Source: Elgaria multicarinata webbii (Eukaryota; Chordata; Lepidosauria; Squamata; Anguidae). From it: a stretch of DNA of 64,000 bases. Made by a program: the position numbers and the translations under genes. The stretch lies in the NCBI RefSeq assembly GCF_023053635.1, contig NC_086179.1:4106001-4170000 (forward strand), read 5' to 3'. The notes under the pieces were generated by a model. It was given only the letters and a program-made list of their open reading frames with translations. It had not been told where the DNA came from and did no database searches. Of the stretch, positions 43,248 through 55,900 are shown piece after piece; positions within the stretch are counted from its first letter, which is position 1; each line of letters starts with the position of its first letter.

Positions 43248-43630
43248 ACAGTGGAGCCTAGTGGCTCCGGCATCAGTGGGGCGGTGATTCCACTCCGGGT
43301 TTCAGCCAGATCTCTACAGGTCACCTTGGAGAGCTCCTTTAGAGTTCTGACCAAAACCCAGAGCGGATTCACCGCCCCACTGACATTATTGGAGACACCA
43401 GCCTCCACTGGTACAGTCAAAGCTAAAACAAACGGCCGCTGAGCATCTCTGGTGAAGCTCCTATAGCCCCCACCCCCCCGCTTTTCACTCCCATCGAGGC
43501 CGGGTGATCAAGCCAAGGAAAAAGGGACTCACCACCAGAAATCCTCCTCTCAAGGCAAAGGGCGGCTGTTCCTCTGCGCAAACAAATTCTTAACGGCAAG
43601 CCGAGGCAAAGGCATTCAAAACAAACTTCC

Positions 43631-43636
43631 TTTATT
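43631..43636 (-). terminator. Candidate polyadenylation signal of the cation exchanger
   Basis: TTTATT on the plus strand reads AATAAA on the minus strand about 510 bases beyond the exchanger stop codon at 44147. The interval 43637-44146 carries no recognised repeat and would be the 3' UTR. Confidence 0.55.
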
Positions 43637-44146
43637 GTGCTCCATCGAAAGACCCGTGGCAGCTTAGCTTGGAGGGGTTTGCGTCGGTGGCACCGACCTG
43701 AGGTAGCCATCGTGACAGGACAGGGCAGGGCAGGACAGGAGTCTTTAAAAAAACATCCAAGGAGTTCTCTGGTCCCCAGAAACCGTCTGGTGCAGTGGAG
43801 AAACGGCAGCGTTTTCAGCCACTAAGTTCCTCCTTGGGTCCTGCAGGAGTTCGCCAGCACCGCCTGCGACTCCTGCTCCAACCTCTTTGTTTAAAACATT
43901 GAAATGCCGCGTGTGGACAGGTGTTGTGTGTGGACATGTGGGTGGGGTGGGGGACAAGGTTGAGGTTGGGAGGAGTCCGCGGGAGTCTCCTTAGCTCGAC
44001 AGATTCAATGGCTTTCCTGGATTTTGAAGAAAGCTAGGCCCAAACAAGTCCCCGAGAGAGAGCGATGCTCCTCGGTAGGAAGCGCTTGTAGGAGACGGAT
44101 GCCTCCCAAACAGGCAGGAACAGGGCGCCCCCAGCGGAGGGAAGCT

Positions 44147-46909
44147 TCAGCAGCCGGCAGGAGAAGGGGAAAAGTAGTAGACTGCAAGGAGGATGAAGTA
44201 AACCATCACCAGCACGGTTCCTGTGGCAGAAGCAAACGGAAAGCACGTCATCATTACAGGTGGAGGGGACCTTCGACGGGGGACCACAATGACAAACCAC
44301 TGAACTTACAATAGATCAAGAAGTTCAATTCTGTCAGCTGTGGCTTGAATCAAGATAAAGGTGTTTTGTTTTGTTTTTAAAAAAACACCTACGATCAAGA
44401 AGTTCAATTCTGTCAGCTGTGGCTTGAATCAAGATAGAGGTGTTTTTTAAAAAAAAAAACTTGCAATGGCTCAAGAAGTTCAATTCTGTCAGCTGTGGCT
44501 TGAATCAAGATAAAGGTGTTTTGTTTTGTTTTGTTTTTTAAAAAAACACCTACGATCAAGAAGTTCAATTCTGTCAGCTGTGGCTTGAATCAAGAAAAAA
44601 CTTACGATCAAGAAGTTAAATTCTGTCAGCTGTGGCTTGAATCAAGATAGAGGTGTTTTTTTAAAAAAAAACTTGCAATGGCTCAAGAAGTTCAATTCTG
44701 TCAGCTGTGGCTTGAATCAAGATAAAGGTGGTTTTTTTAAAAAAAACTTGCAGTAGCTCAAGAAGTTCAATTCTGTCAGCTGTGGCTTGAATCAGGATAA
44801 AGGTGTTGTTTTTAAATGCACTACGTGTATTGATTAGCTTACCAATGCCAAGATGTCTGCTTTATCTCCAGCAACTGTTCTGTGAACGGCAACTGTTAAT
44901 AATGCAATTGCCGCTGCCTATACTTCCTGCATTTCATTTTCTTCTGACCTCATAGTTACTATCCCCACCCACCCCGCTTGTGAATATGTATATAGGTTGG
45001 CTGGGCAGGAGGTGAGTAGGAGTCCGAAACATCTGAAAGGCAGCAGTTTGGGGAAGACTGACAGAACCTCAGCAACCGGTGTTGGAACCCAGCTCCAGAA
45101 ATCCAAGAGCGTTCGTTACCTTGGAAGTAGTCGCATTTGCCGTCCATGAAGATGTAATTAATGAGGACCACGCTGAACATGCTGGCGTAGACGTGGAGGT
45201 CACTGAAGACCAGGATGAAGTCCGTAGGCTGCAGAGAGGAAGAAGGACCAACCGAGTCAAGAGGGCAGGGGATTCCTCTGGTCCATCCCCCCACCCCAGT
45301 CCTCCCACGACTTACGTAGAAGATCGTGAAAAGCACCACAATGGGGATCTGTAACATGCAGACCTGGACGGCAATGCAGTTCCCAATCTCAATGCTAGAA
45401 CACAAAACATGTGGAAAGGGAGGAGAGGAGAGGAAGGCGGTTCACGAATCCCAGCCCTTCCTCAGAGGCTACAGGGCAGCTGGCCGGCCGACGCTTTCCA
45501 CATTTCGGAAAACAGCAGGAGAGGATTGTATAGAAAGCAGAAGCAGGGCCGGCCGGACACACCCAGCCACCGCGCCCTCTTTTACGCTAGCGTGTGCTGA
45601 GCTTAGGGTCGCCAACAGCCGCCGCTGCGCAAAACACTCTCTTGGAGGCCGGACTGAACAGCCGCCTGCAGTCCTCCGTGGGATAAGAGCCCCCCCGCTC
45701 TGCATGCAGGAGGTCCCCGGATCTGATTAACATTCTGATTAACAAACTAGTTAAAAGTGGGCTAGATGGAACAACTATTAGGTGGATTCACAGTTGGCTA
45801 CAGAATCGGACTCAAAGAGTGCTTATCAATGGAACCTTCTCAAACTGGGGAGAGGCAACGAGTGGGGTACCGCAGGGCTCAGTCCTGGGCCCAGTGCTCT
45901 TCAACATTTTTATTAATTATTTGGACGAGGAGGTGCAGGGAACGCTGATCAAATTTGCAGATGACACCAAATTAGGTGGGATAGCTAATACCCTGGAAGA
46001 CAGAAACAAACTTCAAAGTGATCTTGATAGACAAACTGGAGTGGGTTCAGAGGAGGGCAACCAGGATGGTCAGGGGACTGGATACAAAGCCCTGTGAAGA
46101 GAGACTGAAAGAACTGGGCATGTGTAGCCTGGAGAAGAGAAGAGAAGATTGAGGGGAGACATGATAGCACTCTTCAAATACTTAAAAGGTTGTCACAAAG
46201 AGGAGGGCCAGGATCTCTTCTTGATCCTCCCAGAGTGCAGGACACGGAATAACGGGCTCAAGTTAAAGGAAGCCAGATTCCGGCTGGACATCAGGAAAAA
46301 CTTCCTGACTGTTAGAGCAGTATGACAATGGAACCAGTGACCTAGGGAGGTTGTGGGCTCTCCCACACTAGAGGCCTTCAAGAGGCAGCTGGACAACCAT
46401 CTGTCAGGAATGCTTTAGCGTGGATCCCTGCATTGAGCAGGGGGTTGGACTCGATGGCCTTGTAGGCCCCTTCCAACTCTGCTATTCTATGATTCTATGA
46501 TCGATCCCAGGGAGGGCGAGGAAGGAATCCTGCCTGAATCCCTGCGGATTCAGTCAGTATCAACAATACTGGGCGAGATGGTTTAAGACAGTTCCCTAAA
46601 GGCAGGGAGCCAGGGCCCACTGCTGCCTAAGGGCTGCCGCTTCACGCCTTCTCTTCCCCATTCCTCCCCTCCCCAATCAACCGTTAAAGCTGGACATCCG
46701 CGATTTAGGGCACGTGACAGTGGAGCCGGCTGGGGTGCCAGACGGCATTTCGAGAGCACGAAGAAGAGCTCTTGGGGGAAGGGCCCGGAAAGATGACCTC
46801 AGGGGGACCCACCTCAAGCTGAGGTTGTTCTGCAGGGCAAACTGGATGCCGTTGACGATCTCCGGGATCTCGGGAACCATGGCAAGCACCGTCACGCCGA
46901 TGAAATACT

Positions 46910-46940
<31 letters not shown>

Positions 46941-49900
46941 GGCCTGGGCTGGAGCAGGCAGTGAAGGCTCAAAGTGGGCTGGCAAATCCGCTTCGGGTTT
47001 CATTCAGAACTCTGAAGGAGCTCTGCAAAGTTCTTCCCACTTCGGATAACACCTTCAGAGTTCACACTGGTTCTGACTGAAACCCGGAGCGGATTCTCCG
47101 CCTCACCGATAGCAGAGTTGCAAAACCTCAGGCCCCGTGGGCCAGATGCGGCCCGCCTGAAATCTAGCCCTCCCGACGGTCCCCTTAGCCCCCACTGCCT
47201 GGCTTTTGCAAGTTTCTTCCCGTTTCTAGAAGACGGAATTGGCTCTCCTAAGTCTTCGTTGATGGCAGCAAGAGGGTCCAGCTGAACGTTGCTGCCATTT
47301 TTGGCCCCTTTGGCCCTGCGCACCACTGGAACGTGGCTCCCAAGCGCTTCTCCGCCACTGAATTCAGCCCCGAGGCTGAAACCAGTTCGACGCCCCTGAT
47401 TCACAGTCATCCCTTGGAGACAGATCATTTCTCCAACCAAACCCAGGAGCTAGAGTAGGTAGCTGTTTGCAGCCCCGTGGCCCTGATGGGCAACGCTACT
47501 CTTTAGGTGATGGCTCAGATTTGCAAGATAACCAAGCATTACTTGGAACTACTTCTGTGGTTTCCATGAAGTCATTTCAATTACTTTTCAGGAACTTAAG
47601 AGGCCTGAGGTTTTTCTGATGGGAGGTGGTATCCCTGAGAGGAGTAGTTTCGTTTCTCCAATTAAGTTTCATTTCTTCAAAATGGGAACAGTGCTTTTCT
47701 GTTTTAGGGAAAGAGGGTATAAAAGAAGAGAGATGCCAGAGACCAAGCAGAAGGGAAGATCAGAGCCCAGCCCACCCAAAAAAAGAAAGAAAAGAAAAGA
47801 AAAGCCAGAGAAAGACCAGATCATAAGAAAGGAGCAGAAAGAAGCAGCCCGAAGAGGTCTAGGTGCAGCTTAGGGTAAAAGAACTTGAGTTTTTGCAGCT
47901 TTTATTTTCTTTTAATGCCTATTATATCACTCAGGTCATTTGGTTGTTTTAATTCATGAGTAAACTGTTGTGTTAAGCCACAAGTTCCAGAGTGTCACTC
48001 ACTTTACATCCACGCCTAGGAAGGGGAGGGTAAAAAGAAGGAAGGTGGGACTCTTAAGGAGGCAAGAGATCCTTAAGAAGTTGCTGAGGCAGTCCTGGTC
48101 ATAAGAAGGAACCCTGACAGAGGGCTGTAAGACAGCAAGCACCACACAAGCCTTCAGACTCCTCTGAGGCTCCTAGGACAGGCCCAGAACATCCTTAGCG
48201 GTGCCACGCCACAAGCAGCCGCTTTGAATGCTTTCCGATCAGGGCCCGGCAACTTCCAGACCTCCTTACCTGAGATACCGGCGAGTTCTTTAAGATGGGG
48301 CTGATGTGCTCTGTGGCCAGGTCAGCACAGGCGGACATGCAAAGGGTGGCCACCAGCAGGATGATCATGGCCCTCCAGCGAGACCAGTGGACCACCGCGC
48401 TGTGGTGGTGCCCGGGCACTGGGGAGAAGAGCACAAACCTGTTCGCAGGCAAACGATACCAAAGGAGGCCCTGTTTGCAGCTCAGCTTGCCCCAACCCAA
48501 AGCACCACCAGGCCAGGGATGTTGTTATGGTTGGGCCCATGGGGCCTGAGCCCCGAACCTGTTTCCCAGGGCCCCTGGATCTATTGCGGACACTTAAGAG
48601 GCAGCTGGACAACCATCTGTCAGGGATGCTTTAGGGTGGGTTCCTGCATTGAGCAGGGGGTTGGACTCGATGGCCTTGGAGGCCCCTTCCAACTCTGCTA
48701 TTCTATGATTCTATGAAGGCTCAACCCTCCTCAGTTTAATTGCCACGCAGGGAGCAGTTTTCAAGAGGGATTCTGGGTGGCAATTAAGATTAAAGGAAAC
48801 CTTATTCCATTGGTTTGGGATGATTTGGGGCAGAGTGCAAATGAATTGAAGGATAGCACTCTTCAAATACTTAAAAGGTTGTCACACAGAGGAGGGCCAG
48901 GATCTCTTCTCGATCCTCCCAGAGTGCAGGACACGGAATAACAGGCTCAAGTTAAAGGAAGCCAGATTCCAGCTGGACATCAGGAAAAACTTCCTGACTT
49001 TTAGAGCAATAAAACCAATGACCTAGGGAGGTTGTGGGCTCTCCCACACTAGAGGCCTTCAAGAAGCAGCTGGACAACCATCTGTCAGGGATGCTTTAGG
49101 GTGGATTCCTGCATTGAGCAGGGGGTTGGACTCGATGGCCTTAGAGGCCCCTCCCAACTCTACTATTCTATGATTTATTCTATTTGAGATGATTTGGATG
49201 AGAAATTGAACTGGTTGGCTTCACCTGCTGTGCCATTTAAATAAATCCTAACCAGTCTTTCTAAATCTGCATATAGTGTATAGCTATAAATGCGCACATG
49301 CAGATGATATGCAGAGTTGTGTCTTGTGGGCCTGGGCCCCAAAACCTTTGCGCGCCTAGCAACAACCCTCTGCCACCAATCGCATTCTGCAAGCCTGGGA
49401 AGAGAGCAGAAGGAACCCCGCCCCCAAATGCATTTCCTTGCTGCGCCTGGTAAAAGGAGAACGCCCCTCGCCTGGGATGCACAATGCACCTCCTTGCCAG
49501 AAAGACGTCCGGGGCTAAAGCTGTTCCGTAGGGTGGCTGAAAGACACACACCTCCCATCACCACCACCACCGCTGCGCCAAACCTCCTGCCTAGGGCTGG
49601 CTCAGGAGCTGACTTACTGTGGCAGTCGCTGATGTGAATGTCATAGATGTGCGAGTGCGTCTTCAGGGTGAAGATCAGCCCGATGACATATGCCACGGGA
49701 AGCAGCAGCGACACCGTGTACACCAGGGGCCTGCCGGGCACAAAAGCATTGCAAGGATAAAAAGGCCCAGGAAGTAGGGCTGTGCGCCGCTTCTCTTCGG
49801 ATCGGAGAAGCAGAAGCGGATCGGGGTGCTTCACCTCCCCCTAAGAGGATCGGGGGGGCAGCGGAGCATCGTGGAGCGGATCAAGATGAAGGCGGATCCT

Positions 49901-52900
49901 TCGCCTCAATCCGGAGCTCTGCAAAAAAGGTAAGGGGGCCTTACCTGGCACTGCTGCCGCCCATGCGGTGACGGCGGCAGAGCCAGGTAAGGGGGCAGGG
50001 GAGAGGGGGGTCTTACCTGGCCCGTCGCCGGCTTCACTAGAGCCCGCGGTTCAACCCGGCCTGGTCTTCCTGTTTGAGTCCTCGGGCTCAGTTGAAGCAG
50101 CCGCTGGACCGCAGACGGACGCAGGTAAGGAGGGAGGAGGGGGCCTTACCTGGCGCCGCTACCACCGCAGCTGCAGAGCTCTGATTCAGATCCGGAGCTC
50201 CGCAGCGAAGCGAAGTGGACCACTGGCGGAGTGGACCCAATCTGAAAGTTGCGGATTGGGATCCGAAGCGGATCGGGGAGTCCGTGCACAGCCCTATCAG
50301 GAAGGCGTTTCTGTCCCGTTCCCTGCCCGCCCGGCCATCCACCAGGATAACAGAAACACCTGACACCAAGGCCTAAAGCCTTAAGGCAGGCGTGTCGAAC
50401 ACCTTTCAGGCTAGGGGGCGAATGCCATTTTGGAGAAGCTCTGAGAGGCCTCATCCCAGAGGTGGGCAGGGCCAATGGGAAAAGGGGCGAGGCTAAAAAT
50501 ACCAGCCTCTTTTAACTTGAAGCACTTGCTGCCCATAACTAACCCTGAGCAGAGGTATTTCAACCTTTTAAGGATGGCGGGACGAAAACAGCGCTGTCGT
50601 GTTTCTCAAAACCTCCTGCCTTCTCAGGGGGACAATAACAAGGCCTGCTAAGTAATCCACAAAGCTTTATTCAAGCAATAAACATCTCTTCCTACGTGAA
50701 GAGAGTCTAATCTCTAGGAACTTTCTCCTAGGCAAAACTATGCAAACTAAGCAAGACGATGGCCCTTTCAAGAAGAATGGAAAGCCCTTTCCTAAGACAC
50801 GTTAACTTCAGAGAGACTGGTTCTGAGGTGACTTCTGACGGGACGCCAGCCGGGCTGACTTTCTCTTGTCTTCCTTTATCTCCGCCCATTTTAGTCTGCG
50901 GCTTACTCTAGGATCAGCTAACTTCTCCGTGCCCTCCCCCTCGGAAGAATGTTGGCTTCTCACTGACTGTGTGTCATTTGCCCTTGAGGAGATAAGCTCT
51001 GGAGTAGGTTCACTCCCAGCTGGTGAAGCGCCTGTGAGAGCTTTCTCCCCCACTGGTACAGTCTGATTCCGATTGATCACCTGAAACACCTTCTTCCAAC
51101 CCAGGGGGATCAGGGCGAGACATGACAGGCTCAAAGCTGGGAAATCTCCAAATGATTGGTGGTCCGGAGGAAGGGGGCGGGGCCAGATTTGCCCCCTCCC
51201 CAGTCCTAGAATCATAGAATAGCAGAGTTGGAAGGGGCCTACAAGGCCATCGAGTCCAACCCCCTGCTCAATGCAGGAATCCACCCTAAAGCATCCCTGA
51301 CAGACAGCTGTCCAGCTGCCTCTTGAAGGCCTCTAGTGTGGGAGAGCCCACAACCTCCCTAGGTAACTGATTCCATTGTCGCACTGCTCTAATAGTCAGG
51401 AAGTTTTTCCTGATGTCCAGCTGGAATCTGGCTTCCTTTAACTTCAGCCCGTTATTCCGTGTCCTGCACTCTGGGAGGATCGAGAAGAGATCCTGGCCCT
51501 CCTCTGTGTGACAACCTTTTAAGTATTTGAAGAGTGCTCTCATGTCTCCCCTCAGTCTTCTCTTCTCCAGGCTAAACATGCCCAGTTCTAAACATCCCCA
51601 GTTCCTGAGGTTCCTCACCCCTGCAAAACCTTTGAAACTGCCTCATCCCAGATGAGACGTATCCAGTAGTGTCTACGCCAGCAGCTCTGCAAGCTGGATT
51701 CCTGCCTTGAGCAGGGGGTTGGACTCAATGGCCTTAGAGGCCCCTTCCAACTCGACTAGTCTAAGGTTTTATGATTCTAAGTTGTTGTTGTTATTATTGC
51801 ATTTATATCCCGCCTTTTTTCCTCCAAGGAACCCAAGGAAGCATACATAATCCTCCTCCTCTCTATTTTATCCTCACAACAGCAACCCTGTGATGTAGGC
51901 TGGGCTGAGAGTCTGTGACTGGCCCAGAGTCACCCAATGGGTTTCCATGGCCGAGTGGGGACTAGAACCCGGATCTCCTGACTCCCAGTCTGACACTCTA
52001 GCCACCACACCACACTGGCTCTACACCACACTGGCAGAGTTTTTATATTTTTAATTTTTAGAACGAACAGGAGATTCCAGGGATCCCCTGCTTTCAAACC
52101 ATGTGCTCTTAACACTGAGCCATGGCCACAGTGCAGCGCACTGTCTCAGCGGCTAGCTGACTAATGCCTGGGGTGGCGGCAGCAGCAGAAAACCTATTTC
52201 CAACCACTGCGAAGGGTGAAGCAAATTGCACATTAAGGGCGCCCGCCTGCGACAGACAGAGGGAGACTTTGTGGCTCGCTTTGGCCCTCACAGCCGAAAC
52301 AGCCCATGACCAGGAGTAGTTAAAGGGAGAGGCAGAGGACCAGAAAGAAAGCTAACCCCTCCGACCAGCCTGGGAAACATGTGTGGCAAGACGGCCCGCC
52401 TCCCCAAAGCCCCAAAAGCCACGGCAAGGAGATACTTACTGAACATGGCTGTAGTAGAGGGTCCCGTTATTCTCCATCTACCGAGAGATAGTTTAAAACG
52501 TCAGATTCCGGATGTTACAAACGCGGAACCAAGGAAACAAAAATCTAACAATTCAGCAAGTCAAGATGCGTCCAAAGGTGGCAAGCTGGGGGACTCCGGA
52601 TGTGTCTGACTACAACCCCCAGCATCCCCCAGCCAGCTGGGAGTTGTAGTCAGACACATCCGGAGGCCGCCCAGTTGGGTAAGGGTGAAGAAAGGTTTCA
52701 CTCACGGGTCCTAAGTGCAGGGCAGTGAAAAGAGACAGAGGGTTTGTTTTCAAAATACTCTTTTTTTGAATTTCATATAAAAAATAGTATTACACATATT
52801 GTTTCATGATAATCATATAAACCAACAATATAAAAACAACACCATCGCTGGGTCCATTACATTCCTAGCATCGAAACGTTTTTCAATTTAATTTCAGGAT

Positions 52901-55900
52901 TCCACATTGATGTAAAAAAAATGAAATAACCTCTTGCCTCCATTTGCAAGTCGTTATGCATTCCGTTCATGCAACAGAACCAACAGAACCAAGACATCGT
53001 TCTGTTGGAATTTATTATTTATTTTATATTTATTTATTACATTGATATCCCGCCCCATAGCCGAAGCTCTCTGGGCGGTTTACAAAAGTTAAAAACAGTG
53101 AACATTAAAATGTATACAAAATTTAAAACCATCAAAAGCATAAAAACCAACAATATCCATTTAAAAGAACAGTTCTGGGGTCCATTAAAAAATGATGTCT
53201 TGGTATCAATGAATCATACTTAGCATCTGACAAAATCTATGCCAATATGCAGTTTCTGTACTGTTTGAATTATTTGTAAATCCTCATGGTTTTCAGACCT
53301 TCTGCATCCTAACCTGATGTGTTCATTTCTCCATCAGGGCGATATTTCTCCATATTACAATAGGGTTTGCTATTCGCTTTCTCTATGCTACAGTCACTTG
53401 ATCCGCCAACCACGTAAAAGCCAAAAGCTCTTTGCATCTTAAATTTTTATTCGCTCCGTCGCATAGAGATAATAGGCCTAATTCTGGCAAGCACTCAATT
53501 TTTCGTTTTGTGCTTTTCTGGAGCGTTTGGGTGTTTTAACGTGGCTCCGAGCGGCTGGTTAAATCACTGGACAGAGGAACCAATGATGTTCAAGCTAGCC
53601 AAAATTCTCCGAAATGGCGTTTCAAGCGTGTTCGTTTTCAATGTATTTCTCAGCTCTGACTGAGAAGATTGCGCATTTCTGTGCATATTTTCACTCCCCC
53701 TCATTTGCTACTCTGTGAAAATAAACATTTTTTAAACGTGTTCATGAATTTGGTAACGTTTCTCAAAAAAACCCACAAAACCCCCCCACTGCTGCTCATA
53801 GGTAGGGTTGCCATATATCCCAGAAAACCGGGAATGTCACGGTTTCCAAGCATTTTCAAAATGTCCCGTCTGGTCAGTCAAGAATCCCGGATTCCTGGTC
53901 CAGCCGGCCGGAGAAATTCCAACCTCCGAAATGGTGCCTTGAGCCTGCTCAGTGGAGTGGCAGCAGCAGAGAAAAAGACGCATCAATGCACCGCTGCTCC
54001 GCCACAGACTCAGCTCAGACACCCACCGTGACTCAACTTACTGCAAATGCAGCTGCGTAGAAGAGGAACATCAGCGAGGAAAGGCACACCTGCTCTCCTC
54101 AGGCTACCTGAGGGCCATGCAATGCAATACAGCAGTGGTTCCCAATTAGCTAAGTACTGCGGACCCCTTGTTTTTCAAATGCCAAGCCATGGACTACTCC
54201 TACTTTTGAAAAATTTGTTATCTCTATGGTAGTTACCTGTGCGAAGCAATTTTTTGGAGAAAATAAGGGGTAGCCCCTAATAAGCAAAGGATTTTAGGGA
54301 TACTAAAAAACAGACCATAAAATTTGTGATATTACCATGCAAAAATGACCATGATTTAGTTAGGAATATAAAGACGAATTTAATTTTACTAACGTCAAGT
54401 TTACAATTGAACAAATTATGACTTGTCTAGCAGCTACTAAACCTAAATGTGATGGGAGAAATCATGCCTCTTTTTGTCCCGAACAATCCCTTCCACATCC
54501 GGCTCATTATTTCCTACTTTTAATCTCAAATCTGGATCAACATCGAGCCCATTTCTATGCTTGTTCTTCATTTAACAAAATGTAAAAAATGTTTGCTCAC
54601 AAAGATATGTGAAACAAAAGGGAACTAGATGTTTCAAAGCTTTTTCACCTAACTTCTTCTAATCAGGAGAAACCTTCACCCAGAATTGGTCCAGTCTATA
54701 TTCTTTGAAAAATGATTTCAATGAACCATCACAAGTCACGTCAACAAGTGCATCTCGCTCTTCCGCAGAGAGAGTTGTTAGTTGTACGTCACCACATTCA
54801 AAAAGATTCCTTCTCCATGAGTTTTCAGGATTAGGTGCAGGGAAGTAAAACTCTGAAGCTAGTCGCTAAATCACTCAGGTGCTCAGGGATGTTATATTTT
54901 ACTTCTGGTAGGAATTCGTCGTCAGTGGACTCCAGAAATGAATGGCGAATATGTGAATGGTGCCACGGACCCCCTGGGGTCCACAGACCACAAATTGGGA
55001 ACCACTGCAATAGAGTTTGGTGAGCTTGGCTGGTTGTGGTCACAGCTTTTGGGTAAGTGCCGGGCAGAGCTGCTGGGTTATTTGTGGGGGAAGAAAGAGA
55101 GTTTTGTGGGGGTGAGAGGGTGAAGGAGAGGAAAGGAGAGAGAGGAGAAATAAACAAAAAGAACTCCCCCCAAAAAAACCCCATTGTCCTGGTTTTGTGG
55201 ATTCAGAATATGGCAACCTTACTCAAAGGATAGTGAACGTGACATTTTCAGACAACGACATTCTCGTGCTTCCATTCACTCATCCCCAGCTCCAAGCGAG
55301 GCCTGGCCAGTCTTACTCACCAAGTCGAAGTGGCAGCTCTGGCAAACGTAGTGGCCGGGCGGTTCTTGGGTGAGGTTCTGACATTCGCCGCAGATCAGCC
55401 TCCCGTAGACTTTGGAGAAGAGCGTCGGAGCAAACACGCCTGGCAGAAAAGGAGCGCGAGAGAAGAGCGCTGAAACAACGAGATCCACCTCATCCGCAGC
55501 ACCGTGCCACAGCCAGGGCTAGACCAGGCCAAGGCCAATGCCTGCAGCAGGGGTGTGGAGCGCCCCTTCCAGCCCGAGGGCCGAATTCCATTCCGGAGAA
55601 GCTGGGTGGAGCTGATGTAGTCCCAAAGGCTGCACAGGAGCCGGTCTCCCCTGGAGCATTAGTCTTACCAGGAGAATCAGAGAATCATAGAATAGCAGAG
55701 TTGGAAGGGGCCTACAAGGCCATCGAGTCCAACCCCCTGCTCAATGCAGGAATCCACCCTAAAGCATCCCTGACAGATGGCTGTCCAGCTGCCTCTTGAA
55801 GGCCTCTAGTGTGGGAGAGCCCACCACCTCCCTAGGTAACTGATTCCATTGTCGTACTGCTCTAACAGTCAGGAAGTTGTTCCTGATGTCTAGCTGGAAT

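Noticed and set aside
44305-44815. Regular repeats resembling a CRISPR array
   Set aside because: The repeats are long and the linkers are variable T/A runs instead of unique spacers. The host is a vertebrate, and the array is a minisatellite in an intron.
49175-49834. 219-codon minus-strand frame as a single exon
   Set aside because: Only 49618-49730 is exchanger coding sequence. The rest runs through both splice sites into intron.
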